A DNA stretch of 64,000 nucleotides from Gymnothorax reevesii (lineage: Eukaryota; Chordata; Actinopteri; Anguilliformes; Muraenidae), in the NCBI GenBank assembly GCA_029721435.1, contig CM056583.1, forward strand, positions 70,860,120-70,924,119, in the 5' to 3' direction. The translations under genes and the position numbers were made by a program. The notes under the pieces are model-generated. The model was not told the origin of the DNA. It was given only the letters and a program-made list of their open reading frames with translations, and searched no databases. This document shows positions 24,773-36,033 of the stretch, one piece after another (within the stretch, counting starts at the first letter, position 1; each line of letters opens with the position of its first letter).

Positions 24773-25000
24773 TGTCACAACCCTTGTGTATACCTTTTGT
24801 TTCTCTTCCTTTGGTTTATGTCTTGCATGTATTCCCCTCCCCCGCTGTGTCTCATTTCATTACTGCTTCCTGTGTGAAGTGTATTTAAACCCACTGCTTA
24901 GAGTTGCAAGTTGCTGGATTGTAATTTGCTATTTGTGCTTAGAACCAGTCAATATTCCAGTAAAAACTCCTTATCTTTATTAAGTGTAATGTAACCTTGA
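24773..25000 (+). mobile_element. Candidate LTR fragment (Gypsy-like)
   Basis: It begins TGTCACAACCC, has a pyrimidine-rich U3-like part, a GTATTTAAACCCAC TATA-like element near 24880, and CCAGTAAAAACTCCTTAT near its end. That order is typical of fish Gypsy LTRs. No primer-binding site or coding region follows. Confidence 0.35.
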
Positions 25001-25019
25001 ATGACAGCCATTCATGGAA

Positions 25020-25262
25020 GCTTTCCGCTTTACTCAGTTAACTCGAACAAGCTTCCAGGCCTACTCAGGGTACAGGATTGGGACTGTATTCAAGTTAACC
25101 CAGCTCAAGTTAGTTCCTCTGTCCAGTTTAATAGGAACAAGCTCCCAAACATAATCAGAGTCTATGATTGGGATTGCAGTTGTGTAAATCTTACCAAGTA
25201 TTTTCCTCTGTCCAGTTTGTTAGGAACAAGCACCCAATCCTTCCTCGTTTAACAGGATTGGA
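25020..25262 (+). repeat. Tandem repeat, about 88-bp unit, 3 degenerate copies
   Basis: CCTCTGTCCAGTTT-TAGGAACAAGC occurs at about 25116 and 25205, with a more diverged copy at about 25030 (TTACTCAGTTAACTCGAACA). Each copy is followed by CAGGATTGGGA-like sequence. Confidence 0.65.
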
Positions 25263-25534
25263 ACCACGTTCCCGTCAGGCTTCTCTACTCTTGTAGGACA
25301 GTTTGCTCAGGTGAAGTATTCACTTTACCTGGCTGATATCCTGGAACTGGCTCTAGGACTCCTGATCCCTGGGCATTCCGTCCCTGGATTGTTAGTCCCC
25401 AATAATGCTTTGCCCTCTTCCTACATAAAAACTCTATCCCTATCCCTAACCTGTTCCTAACCCTCATATCATGGTGATCTGTCTGTCCTCCATCCGTCCA
25501 TCTGTCTGCCAACAATGGTGGCACATTTAATTTT

Positions 25535-25610
25535 GGGATGAAAAGTCCTTGGGGATGAAAAGTCTAGGGACGAAAAATTTGAGGATGGCAAATTTGGGGA
25601 CGAGAGTCCT
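25535..25610 (+). repeat. Short tandem repeat, about 20-bp unit
   Basis: Successive GGGATGAAAAGTC, GGGGATGAAAAGTC, AGGGACGAAAAATT, AGGATGGCAAATT and GGGGACGAGAGTC units. Just upstream (25430-25470) are CCCTATCCCTAACC runs that resemble telomere repeats. Confidence 0.6.
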
Positions 25611-25913
25611 ATAACCCCTGGAAGCCATTGGCTGGCGATTGACAGTGTGTGCTGTGTTGAACTGTGCTCTCTCCCTCTGGGGTTCTGTTCCCACCTCTTC
25701 CTCTGGGGCTCCATCCTCAGTCATTACCATACAACTCTCAATACACCTACCAGTTAGATTGTACTCTGTCTCCGCATGTGATTCCTGGTCTTGAACAAAA
25801 CACTTAAGATTCTGGATGAGATTATCTGAACTTGATGGGTGGGGAAACAAAATGTAGCCAATTACACTAACATCAAAACAAATTATATCATATGTCGAAC
25901 ACATTTCCCCTCA

Positions 25914-25915
<2 letters not shown>

Positions 25916-25954
<39 letters not shown>
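25916..25954 (+). repeat. (GT)n microsatellite
   Basis: About 39 bp of uninterrupted TG dinucleotides. Confidence 0.95.
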
Positions 25955-25956
<2 letters not shown>

Positions 25957-27951
25957 ACATTACTGTGTTGAAGAATAAGCAGTAAATATGCAGCACTCAT
26001 TTCTCAGATTTCCCTTTTTTGGTTTAGGGGATCTTTTCTGTTTGGTGTAAGCGCTATATAGAAAATATTGTTTGCACATTTCATCATTTAAAGACACACC
26101 CCAGTTGCCCTGATATTGAAAGCACCAGCCAGAAAGCTTTGCCAATAGTCCAACTGTTATAATCTACAGCAACTGCATGAGTCATTCTCCATTCATGCAG
26201 CTGAGGAAAGGGGTGGGGCTAAAACTGATCTGCTGAGCCTCAAACTCCTGTGTTCTGTCGTCTGTCTGTTTCCTTGAAGAATAAACACAGCCGCTGATAC
26301 ACACCTCAATGTGTGGTTTGGACTCAAGCTATCTGATTTCTCCCAGCACGGGAAAGAAATGTATTTACAAATGTATATGTTGCTTCCCAAACATCAGAAA
26401 TTTGTGAGGTATATGATTTATGAGGTTACAAAAAGCTATGATATAACTTGCAGATTGAAAAGATGGTTCAGTTAAGGACTATATGTCTGACAGCACAAAA
26501 TTTCAGGCTGTTCTTCTTTCAGAAAGTGTAATGTGTTAAGATATTCCCCTGCATTATTTCACTAGCCAAACAAATTTTAGATCCATATTTCTATCGAAAT
26601 TCATGATTTAGTTTTTTTTTTATTTAATTTAATTTTTTTTATTTCCTTGTCTATAATGTTACTGTTGGATGTACAGTGTTTTTTTTTTTTTTTTTGTAGC
26701 ATTTCTAATGCATCTTCATCTAAGAAAGAGAAATATTAAGCAATTATACCCTGTATGCTTCATTCCATTTTAAATCTCCATCTGCATTGATGTACAGCCA
26801 TATGTGTCATGTGAAATTATTTGTATAGGCCTACTGATATTCATTCATTACAAGTCTCAGTGACAAATACACTTTTATTGTCAGTACATTTTTCACTTTA
26901 ATCCTGGTGATGCATTGTTACAAATACAATGTCAATTTATGAAAGAATGGTGACTTCTTCATCCTTCTCTCTGAAGTGACAACAGACTACTTTGGGACTT
27001 GAAGTACTTGATCCTTTTGTCTGTGCACCGGTGGCCTGGCTTTTTTATAGCTATTGGAGACACCAATGTGAAAAGTGCAATCTGCTCCAAGTGAAAGACA
27101 ATGTGTTCATGAAGGAGTGGTAAAGAAAGGTGCTCTGATGTCTTCAGAGAATGTCTCATCTTATATTATTTTTATTAAACCTTTAATTTCAAAATTGCTC
27201 AGGATATTGAATGCAAATATAAGATTTTGAGTTATCTAGTAATTTTAACATACATATCAAGCCTTGTCCTTGGGAATGCAAGATTTAACAGCAGACACGA
27301 TTAAAACATTCACACGCCGGTTCCTTTGTTACTGCTCCTCCCACCCCTACCCCACCACCCACCTACCCCCACCAGTCATATGACTGAATGACTCAGCTGC
27401 CAATAAATCCCTGTTATCTGAAGTGAGGAAAAATGACACACCTGTTATTGTGTCTTTGAGGTCACAAACACTGTCAGGCAGGAGGTTTTATTTTATTTAC
27501 AGTTGGTGTTTTTCACAATGATTGAAATGTTATTTAGTATGTTAGTGGAAATCCTATCTTCCTATGTGCAAGGAACAGGTTCTAGGCATAGACCATCTAG
27601 GGTGGTATTAACATCTGTGGTGTGTCCATGACACATTGGTACCCTTTACTCTGTAGAGTCGGTGGTGATCTAATATCCAGTGTACCAGTGTTGGCACACA
27701 AGAGTTCTCTAAGGTTATGAAACGTATCTTCACTATAGCTTGGGAGTCACAGGGTGATCAGTAACACTACATGCTACACAATTTGAAAGGGCTGCAGTGA
27801 GCTAGTCCTCACCCCCACACGTCAATACAAGAAAAGAAAAAGGCCCCTTTCCCGATGTGGTCAAGGATAACAATTCCTACTTAAATTGAGTGGTCCCTCA
27901 CACTTTTATTACACAAGAACACAAAGCACACATGCAGGAACATGCATGTAT

Positions 27952-27952
<1 letters not shown>
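25955..27952. other. Intergenic, nothing recognised
   Basis: AT-rich, with T-runs at 26612-26640 and 26681-26696 and a CCCACC-rich patch at 27340-27375. No coding or mobile-element signal that I can support. Confidence 0.5.
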
Positions 27953-27990
<38 letters not shown>

Positions 27991-28006
27991 CTGTCCTGTC
28001 CTGTCT
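27953..28006 (+). repeat. (CA)n plus (TCCTG)n microsatellite
   Basis: About 35 bp of CA dinucleotides are followed directly by CGTCCTGTCCTGTCCTGTC. They lie at the 3' end of the antisense retrotransposon relic. Confidence 0.9.
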
Positions 28007-28084
28007 CAACACTGCCCATATGGGTCACGTGTCCTTCTGAAGGAAGGAACAAGAAGAAATTGTGTTGTGTCCATTTGGATGTTG

Positions 28085-28789
28085 CGATGTACTAGGTCAT
28101 CGACTTGGTGGATGACATTTGTGGACAGCAAGTCCTCCAGCACTCTGGAACCATTTCTGACAGGTGTTGCATTTAACAGCTCCCCTCTGCTCGCTGATGG
28201 GTTTGCTTCTCTCAGACGTACACTTGTGTCTCTTTAGATTGCCACTTCTTCTGAATTCTCTTCCGCATCTTTCACAGGTCACTCTGTCGTTGGTAGCCAT
28301 ACTATGTCCTCTTGCTCCACTGTCACTTGGTTCGGTGGTTGGTTGGTTGGTTGGTAGGATGGGAGAACTGGCTGTTCGTTGTTCCACAGGCGTGTACAGC
28401 CATGCCTATCCTGCTTCTGAAACACCTTCCACATGTCTCACACTTAACTGCTCCTCTCTGCTCGCTCACTGGCTTTTGTCTCCCGTCGGTACATTTATGT
28501 CGTGCTTTGTCACATTCTCTACGAAATCTTCTGTGGCATACTGTGCATTCTACGTTCCTTGCTGTATCAGGTCTTTGTTGTGCTTGTTGCTGTTGGTGTG
28601 GTGATCTGTCTTAGACTTAGGCCTTGGTCACTTACATCCTTCCACTCCCTCCTGCCTAGTGCCTTGTCATACCAGCTACTCTCTCTAATACCTATAGTGG
28701 CCATATCTTTCCTAGCCCGGTAGTTCCATCTACTTTTTGGGCCACATTGTGGGCGTGTCTCTGGGAGCAGCTGAGTAGACATATTGTCC
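28085..28789 (-). pseudogene. Non-LTR retrotransposon relic, 3' segment: RT C terminus and four CCHC zinc fingers
   Basis: Read on the minus strand, 28782-28567 encodes the region after the RT (TRPQCGPKSRW, KDMATIGI, SSWYDKALGRREWKDVSDQGL). It is followed in shifted frames by a zinc-finger pair at about 28553-28385 (CTVC…HKC, CETC…HAC) and a second pair at 28300-28105 (CERC…HKC, CNTCQKWF…HKC). Each finger is CxxC…HxxC or HxC in form. Both pairs carry the same linker, RKPVSEQRGAVKC or its variant, so the two-finger module is duplicated with a 273-bp offset. Fingers at this position occur in some endonuclease-type LINEs and are thought to bind nucleic acid. Frameshifts between segments show it is dead. 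It continues the element at 30045-32300. Confidence 0.8.
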
Positions 28790-30045
28790 CTTGAGAATCA
28801 GCTGGTTCTATGTCCACTTTTCCTCATTTTGAGAAAATGGAGTTTGAAATTTTAAACTGTCTTATCTCTGATGTTTAGAGAGTTATCAAAATTTATTTTG
28901 TGTGGAATATTGTTGACTGTGGAAGGTACCCTAAACATATTGCAAACATGTTCAAAATCTCCATAGGCTTAGAGATGTAAGCCGTCAAAAATGGACATAG
29001 AACCTTCTGATTCCGAGGAACGCAAGTTGCCCTTGGTCAACAAGTTCTATGTCCAACATAGGACCTGGTGCCTTTACTGGTTTTTTTACGTATGATTGAA
29101 ATCAGGAAGTTGTACGTCCATCAGAGTCGTTTTAAAAAAAAAGTTATGAACAAACTAAGAACGTTTTAGTCAATGAATGGTTACCTGTATTTTACACTTA
29201 TTTCGCAAAACATGTACTGGAACACCATGAACGACGTTAATAAGACTGAGGATTAATGAGTATTGAAAATGCTTCATACACTCATGGATAAAAGTATTGC
29301 ATCAAATTAACTGATTGATGAATGAGCCACCTTCTCATTTGAACCTGTGACACCGGACAGCATTGCCCACTGACCAGAATCAATAGCATGAAAAAAAAAA
29401 TGAGAAAAATTAAGTATATATACGAAATGCGAAATTTGGCATCAAAATGCTTCATAAACTCCCATATAAAATAATTACATGTATATCAAATACACAAGTT
29501 TATAAATGAGCCACCTTTCTCATTTAGACCTGACAGCCTTGCCCATCCAAAAATGCCAAATTTGAACATGAACAACTTTGGACAAACATTAAACAAAACT
29601 ATTTTCATGATAGCCCTGTTTGGACCAATCATAACGTTCGATATTAAAGCTTTATAAGGTTTTGAGGACAAGCAACTTTACCAGTACCGGTATCAAAATG
29701 CGGTAACAACGGGAAAAACATGTCTCAGTCTATTTTGTGACTCGCTCCATGTATTTTCCACAGGGGGCATAAATTTTAACATCGCTTTTTTGTGCTTTAC
29801 ATGTGCTCCTTGGCCATTCTGAGCGAATGTCACATGATCCAGGTAAGGACTCTGATTGGTTCCTTGGACATAGAACCACCTGATTTGAAACGAGCCCCAC
29901 TGTTTCTACGTGTTAATATGGTGTAGACTTTAGGCTGGAGCTAAGCACTTAGTGACATAAACCTAACTGATTTTAGAATGTTCTGGTATGCTTAACTCCA
30001 TTTCTGCAAAAAGTGGACATAGAGCCACTGATTCTGAAGGGGTAA
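28790..30045. mobile_element. DNA transposon-like element (about 1.25 kb) inserted in the retrotransposon
   Basis: Ends are inverted repeats: CCCTTGAGAATCAGCTGG… at the left and …CCACTGATTCTGAAGGGG at the right, both continuing through GGACATAGA. It splits the retrotransposon reading frame exactly between the RT segment ending MPDHR and the segment resuming near MSTQLL. The GGACATAGAACC core also occurs internally (28804, 28993, 29044, 29866, 30015; mixed orientation). There is no long ORF, so it is non-autonomous. I do not recognise the family. Confidence 0.7.
29266..29560 (+). repeat. Degenerate direct repeat, about 178-bp period, inside the 1.25-kb element
   Basis: AAAATGCTTCATA starts both units (29266 and 29444). 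Each is followed by AATGAGCCACC-TTCTCATTT, ACCTG and GCCTTGCCCA-type sequence. The second unit is shorter and diverged. Confidence 0.6.
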
Positions 30046-32300
30046 CGATGGTCAGGCATCCGTGCCAAGTGGCTAAGCCACTCGAGGCGTCTTCTCATCA
30101 GCTTAACATCAATAGTTTCAACTTCTCCCCACTGCTCCCTAACTATTGCTGATGATATCCCCTCCTCCCACTGCTTCTGACTGGTTACGCCCAGCATGGT
30201 GCGTAATCTGTAATGGAAACTGTTCAATTTTTTCAGGTGTCGTTTAAGGAGTGTCCAGCACTCGCATCCATATAGCCCATATAGCAGTACTGACAACACA
30301 CATGCGGGATATACTTTCCTTTTCGTCTCAATTGAGTGGTGGGCATCCTTGAACACTGCTTGACGTAGAGCTCCAACGGCCTTTGGGGCATTTGCTATTC
30401 ACTTGTCTATCTCTATCGACCCTTCCATTGCTGGCCACCAAAGAGCCAAGGTAGAGAATTCACTGACATATTCCACACATGCCTCGCCAACCTGCAATGG
30501 TAGTCTATCTTCAGGTGGCATGTCATGGCCAACAACCATTAATTTTGTCTTCTGGAAAGTTACCTTCATAGCAAACAGATTACAGATCTTGTTGTTGATA
30601 TTGTTTCATAGCTCAGCAGCTTCTCTTGTGGTGGCCAGCAGGGCAGCATCATCCTCAAACTCACCCTTGAAGAAGACCATTTCACACGCTTCTCTAGTGC
30701 TCCTTCTAAAGAGTTGTTTGTCCAGTTTGTACAACACCCGTGTACCAGCACCGTCAATCTCCCTCACTGTATCGGCCCATCTCTCTGCCATTGCACAAGC
30801 ATACAGATTGAACAGGGAGGGGGCTAGTGTGCAGCCCTGGCGTAGGCCATTCTCCACATCTATCTCTTCAAGGAGCTCTCCATCCACCGTAATTTTAGTG
30901 TGCATGTTGCTATGGAAGGATTTCATGATGTTAATGAGATTTTCAGGAATTCCAAATTTCCTCAGTATCACCTATAAGGCTTCACGGGGAATGTAATCGT
31001 ACACTTTTCTGAGGTCGACAAAAATTAGAAACTGTTTAGCTTGGTGTTCTATTGACTTCTCAACAAGTTGCCTGACCATGAAGATCATGTCTGTGCAGCT
31101 GCGAGTTCATTTAAAGCCACACTGGGATTCAGGGAGTATCTTTTCTGCTGGGCCTTGTAGCTTAGTTTGGATAATTCTTGCCATTACTTTTCAAAATACT
31201 TCTAGCAGGGCAATCCCTCTCCAGTTATCACAGCAGTGTAGGTTACCTTTCTTGGGTATGGGGAAGAGGATGGCATCCACCCACTCCTGAGAGACCTGCT
31301 CACTTTTCCACACCTCCTGGGAAAGATCGTTTAGCATACCAACAAAACCTGAGTAGTCCTTTCCAAACTTCAGCATCTCTGGTAACACATTAGAGCTCCC
31401 TGGCGCCTTTCCATTCTTGATTTTTTCGAGTGCTTTCATCACTTCTCTGGCAGTTGATGCTCTTCCCAGGGTGTCTTCAGTTTCTTTTCAACGTAATTTG
31501 TTAAGCTCAGCAGCATCAAGCTGATTTCTGACATTGAGCACATTGTTAAAGTGCCTTATCCTGCGCTGGTGTTGTTGATCTTAGTCAGTGCATGTCATTC
31601 CATTCTCATCATTGATAAAGACAGTTCTTGATAGTTGCAGCCCTTTCCTTCCCCTATGCATGTCTCTTATACACTTCCAAACTGTCTTTCCTCCAAATCT
31701 TCCCTTCTCTACTTCGTGGGCTTTGCTCTCAAACCATCTATTCTTTGCTCATCATATCCCTCTCTTTGCTCTTCCTCTTGCTACCTTGAACTTTCTATGA
31801 TCCTCAAGTTTTTGTGAACGTAGATATCTAAGGTGCGCGGTATTCCTTACTTGTAAGAGGGGTTTTAGGTATCCCATTGATTCTTAGAACTAATCAGGGT
31901 TGGTTTGAGACACTTTTCCTAGCTGTTCGTCTGTGTCTCAACTAAGGCCGATAAAAGCCACCCATTTCTCCTCCAGGCTGGAACTTTCCTCTGGCCATGA
32001 GTCAGTGGCTCTCTCCTACACTCATTCCATGAACCTCTCCTTGGTGTTTTCACTTCTGTGGCTTTCGATAAGGCTTGACACATCATATCTGTTGTCTCTT
32101 CCTGTTGGAAATCTCCTCTTCAACATCCACTTACACAATTTGATTCTTGTACACAACAGTCTATGGTCTGTATTGCACTCTGCTCCTCTCTTGACTGAGA
32201 CATTTAGGCACATTTTCCTGTCTAGCTGGGCCATGACCACGTAATCAATACAGCTCCATTATTTTGATTTGGGGTGCTGCCAGGTTTGTTTATGTATATC
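30046..32300 (-). pseudogene. Non-LTR retrotransposon relic, 5' segment: endonuclease end and reverse transcriptase
   Basis: Minus-strand reading from 32240 down. 32240-32022 resembles the end of an AP endonuclease (VKRGAECNTDHRLLCTRIKL). 31442-31191 holds the start of the RT domain (KIKNGKAPGSSNVLPEMLK, PIPKKGN, CDNWRGIALL). 30971-30606 holds the palm (ENGLRQGCTLAPSLFNLY and FEDDAALLA, the F/YxDD catalytic box). 30356-30050 holds the thumb region (VLLYG, CECWTLLKRHLKKLNSFHYR, RRRLEWLSHLARMPDHR). Frameshifts and stops separate these blocks. The plus-strand 197-codon open stretch at 30403-30996 is only its shadow. It is 5' truncated near the endonuclease. Confidence 0.88.
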
Positions 32301-32449
32301 CTTTTGCTTGTACCAGGTATTACATATTACCCCAGGGAAACAGGAAGTGATGAATTACTAATTAAATGTTCCTAGATACTCTGATCAACTTTGTAAACTA
32401 CTGTAGAAATGACAGAAATACTTTAATTACATTTATTTCTGAGGAATTG

Positions 32450-32672
32450 TTAGGAGTGCCGATTTTTGTGGAACAGGTGATTTTATGAAAAATAATTTTT
32501 TCTTAGTCAAGGATTTTTTTTGCCTTAATTCTCTTTAGTTGAAGGTTACAATTTTCTACAATATTCAGTGTGAGATTATGCTTCTGCAATTAAAAAAATA
32601 ATTTATTTTAAGGCTTTTAACACATCTTAACCAGGGGTGCCAATAATTATGAAGGGCACTGTATTCTTAGCA
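32450..32672 (+). mobile_element. Tc1-like terminal fragment
   Basis: It ends CCAGGGGTGCCAATAATTAT plus GAAGGGCACTGTA, the known right end of a fish Tc1 family. An upstream AT-rich arm is present. No coding sequence. Confidence 0.6.
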
Positions 32673-33671
32673 GGTCAGCCACCATAGAAAACATGAACAA
32701 CCAGCAGTCAAAAGGCAGAGGTTACACTACCAAACATGCTGTATTTAATTTACCTCACACACCTTGCTTGTTGTTACTATATTTGGTGCTGTGTGGCCTT
32801 GGTAACATATTTGCGGGGGATTAAAAGAAAAACATTATACTGTGTGACAGACGTCAGCATAGAAAGGTGGAGTCACACATTCCATCTGTCGTTGCCTCTG
32901 GCTCAATCTTATTTAAGTTTCCAAACTACATGGTCCAAACAAGGCAGAAACTAAGTGCAATTGGATCAACATTTGTTGCTGTCGTCAGCCAGCAAGCAGC
33001 CTTAATTCAGACCATCGACCCTTTCACTGCACATAATGCAAAATAATACATACAATTCACTGTAAGGTGTGGTACTTTTTGTGATCTTCCATGGAATCAA
33101 TTTTTGACATAGGTCCTCAGTGCATGAGGTTGTGCCTTCATCAAATTACTGTCACTAGAATTGTACACTTACAGGGAAAAAGGGGTTAAGGCCAAAATTG
33201 CAAAATATTGAGCTTTTAATGGTCTTAACAGCAAATCATTGGTCAGAAAATTAGCAAAGATTAAACAAATGCACTTCTGAGACCTTCTGTGCCACCATTT
33301 GTTTATCAACTTTTGATGCAATGAAGTGTTTGGGGAAAAGCTGGAGACAGCTGTACTGTGAGGACAGGAAAATATCACAGAGATTCCTGCTTCTCGCAGC
33401 TGAAAGGCTGTCTTCTACAGAGGAACATTGTTATTTTCAACTCTTCTTTCTCAAAAGGTTTGGACTTTGAAAGAAATCAAAAGGAACAGCTTTCCCATAC
33501 TTATTTACTTTATCTATTTGTTCAATTCTTGCTAACTTCCTGACTGATAATTTATTGTTAAGGCAATTAAAAGTTTTATACGTATTTTGCCATTTTGGGC
33601 TTGGCACCCTGTCAAATTCCCTCCCCCCCCCCGCCCCCAGGAGTGTATGCACCTTGACCTCCGACAGAATT
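32673..33671. other. Intergenic, nothing recognised
   Basis: AT-rich, only short open stretches. A C-rich run (CCCCCCCCCCGCCCCC) occurs at about 33623-33640. Confidence 0.5.
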
Positions 33672-33722
33672 TGTACGCGTATGTACGCGCGCGCAGGTGC
33701 GCATGCATGTGTGTGTCTGTGT
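33672..33722. repeat. Alternating purine-pyrimidine tract (Z-DNA prone)
   Basis: TGTACGCGTATGTACGCGCG, then GTGCGCATGCATGTGTGTGT. Almost strict alternation with many CG steps. Confidence 0.7.
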
Positions 33723-33839
33723 TCTTGTACTGTACTCGCTACGTACTGAGGACCAGCATGAGTTTTTAACTAACAAAGTGAAGTCTCTTTTGTGAAGTGA
33801 AGACATTTTGGCTGGTCCTCACAGCTACATTGGCAAATT

Positions 33840-33920
33840 GTGACTTATTGGTTAAGCTTAGGGGTAAGGTTAGATTTAGAGATAGGTTAAGGTTAGGGTA
33901 AGGGTTTGGGTTAGGCATAC
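33840..33920 (+). repeat. Degenerate telomere-like repeats
   Basis: Runs such as GGGGTAAGGTTAG, GGTTAAGGTTAGGGTAAGGG and TTTGGGTTAGG. They are interstitial and imperfect, so not a functional telomere. Confidence 0.7.
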
Positions 33921-34017
33921 ATTGCTTATTGCTAAGATTATGGAAAGGCTGTGGAGACACTGGAAGAATTAATGGAAGTCAATGTAATGTCCTTGAAAAG
34001 ATATAAGCACAAGGATG

Positions 34018-34045
34018 CGTGTGTGTGTGTGTGTGTGTGTGTGTG
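34018..34045 (+). repeat. (GT)n microsatellite
   Basis: About 28 bp of GT dinucleotides, followed by GCACCTGATAAG. Confidence 0.95.
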
Positions 34046-34523
34046 CACCTGATAAGACATAGGAAGACGACCAAGACAATGTAGAAATTGTGCTAACACC
34101 TTGCTTAAACCAATGCAGACCAAAATGTTGAACTTCCACTCCGCAATTCCGGGACTGACCATGATGCATTACATCCAGAGATGATATATCAGTAAGAGAA
34201 CTTGTTTTCCTTGTTCAGGGGGTCACAATTGTTCAGTTGGTGAGTTAATTATTTGCGGTATTAAAAAATTAAAAAAAAAAAAAAAAACAGGGCTGGGCTT
34301 GGAATTTGTTTCAACCTGTCCCCATTCCCTTATATGGACTGTTGGCATCTGCTTCATACCAAAAGTAATCAATATAACAATAATGAATATTCGAATTCTG
34401 TCAAGGCTGTAAATATTTGAGCAAAACAGCAACGCTGTTTTTCTTTGGTTTTGTAAGCTACGGTAGCCAATTATATCGGGGGTTACACCAGTACTGGTTG
34501 ATCTTTGAAATCACTAACAGCAT

Positions 34524-34543
34524 CCCCCCCCCCCCCCCCCCCC
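34524..34543 (+). repeat. Poly-C run
   Basis: Twenty consecutive C residues, about 0.5 kb upstream of the inferred first exon of the TNFR gene. Such runs are prone to sequencing error. Confidence 0.9.
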
Positions 34544-34559
34544 ATTTTTGCACATCGCT

Positions 34560-35047
34560 ACAGTCCAGAATGTTTTGAGAGCGCATTTTGCCTGACTGGC
34601 CCTATCAAGTCACATATACATTTTGCCAAGATTGCCTCTACTCACTCCTCATTCTGGACTACAATAAACAGGTTATGCCACTGATGAGTTCCAAAACGAC
34701 TTCACCGTCCTCTTATTTGTGTAAAGTTTTCTCGAGATAATTACACCCAATCACAGGCAAGACTGGTTCTTCGTAAGAGGAACAGCTTCATGATGTGCTG
34801 CGTTTTTATTGCACGTCGTCATGAGGACTTACGTCAGAGGGTGTAGCGCTAAAACTTCGGGGGAAAAAATCTGGTAGATGACTTGAAGGTATTGATGTGG
34901 ATTGGGTTGGCTTCAGTGCGTTACTGTTTAAGCTCGGGAAGGAAGAGAAAGTTTTTTAGAAGGATAAAAACAACTCTGGATATATTTTCTGAACGCTTTC
35001 GTAATTTTTTATTTATGTCTCGTTGGAATATGGGGTTACATTTCAAA
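34560..35047 (+). promoter_or_regulatory. Inferred promoter and 5' UTR of the TNFR gene (CpG-rich)
   Basis: From about 34,560 to 35,740 CpG steps are frequent (for example GCACGTCGTC, ACTTACGTCAG, TAGCGCTAAAACTTCGG, AACGCTTTCG), whereas the rest of the window is CpG-poor. A CRE/ATF-type TTACGTCA lies at 34829-34836. No clear TATA box is seen, which would fit a CpG-island promoter. This position immediately precedes a good candidate first coding exon. The promoter role is inference from composition and context. Confidence 0.5.
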
Positions 35048-35065
35048 ATGAATTTTAAATGGACG
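35048..35065 (+). CDS. TNFR death-receptor gene, inferred first coding exon (start of signal peptide)
   Basis: ATG at 35048 encodes MNFKWT and runs into a consensus donor, ACG|gtaagt, in phase 0. Exon 2 (53555) starts in phase 0 with V-M-F-ACLFFCVTA. Joined, the two give MNFKWT-VMFACLFFCVTA-EV, a well-formed signal peptide (basic n-region, hydrophobic core, likely cleavage after Ala18). In-frame upstream ATGs (MSRW at about 35015, MGLHFK at about 35030) could lengthen the n-region. The 18.5-kb first intron is long but plausible. If this exon is wrong, translation could start at the ATG at 53558 within exon 2. Confidence 0.5.
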
Positions 35066-35078
35066 GTAAGTATTTTAA

Positions 35079-35193
35079 GCGGTGTCATTTCCATCCCCTC
35101 CGAAGTGTTCAGTCTCAATAATATTTACAGTAGACACGGACTCGCAGAGTTCGATATAAAATAATATAGAATTGTGCTTGCTTGTTGGCTGCG
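35079..35193 (+). repeat. 115-bp segment duplicated at 37231-37345 (source copy)
   Basis: It begins 14 bases after the inferred exon 1 donor and lies in the CpG-rich zone. The copy at 37231-37345 has the same orientation and differs at one base (35170 G versus C). Confidence 0.9.
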
Positions 35194-36033
35194 ATAGTTG
35201 ACCCATCCTGTAAAGGCGACAGGACAGTTCTTGAACTATTCAACTGCAATCGCCGACTAAATTAGCTTGATTAAATTTACTCGGCAAAAGTTCATTTAAC
35301 TTGTTTATGAGCCACTCAACTCTGTCTATTTGACAGTGATTTAATGCTTTAACTCTGCAAGTCTTTGAGAGAATCTTGAACGAAAATGCGACATTGTCCC
35401 TGTAATGATCTTTATGAACCTGGGACCGGCGAGTAATAGCCTACTTTCGGCCGTTGTGTTGAATTGATACAGTGTCTCGCAGGCAAAAGAAATTCTATCT
35501 GGCTTTCCAAAACCCGCTCTACAAGCGCACCGGAATTCTACGAATTAATTGCCCTTTTTTAGGCCTTCGTAACTTTTAGACCACAATTTGCTCAGTATTT
35601 TGTCAAATAAGGCTGTGCGCGCTAGCCAACTGCTACATGCAACTTCGAGCGATTGATGTCATGATTTCCGGGGGAAGCCCATTAATGGTCAAAACTTGTT
35701 TGCGAGGCGAAACATCTTTACCTTATACGTGCGTATTGTGTATCTGGAATATGTATCGACTTGTGATGAAATTTATATTTATTATACACTGAATTTGGCC
35801 TCCGTGTTCCTTTTTTTTGCGGTGAACTCTGCAAAATAACTTATCATTTATTACGTTCACAGTGTATGTTATTTTCCTGCCATTCCCTCCCCAGTTATTA
35901 ATTGAGGAATCTAACGTGATCTTGCATACAGCATGCTTTTCAAAACTCACAGCAAACGTGCCATAAATCCTTTACATCACATGAACACCATGAAAAAGGA
36001 TTGAAGATATTTGAAGTATTTAGATTTGTCCTC

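Noticed and set aside
27953..28237. Open stretches through the CA repeat
   Set aside because: His/Thr runs come from the microsatellite; the downstream part is antisense to the retrotransposon zinc fingers.
30403..30996. 197-codon + strand open stretch, the second longest in the window
   Set aside because: It is the complementary shadow of the minus-strand reverse transcriptase (GLRQGCTLAPSLFNLY and FEDD blocks).
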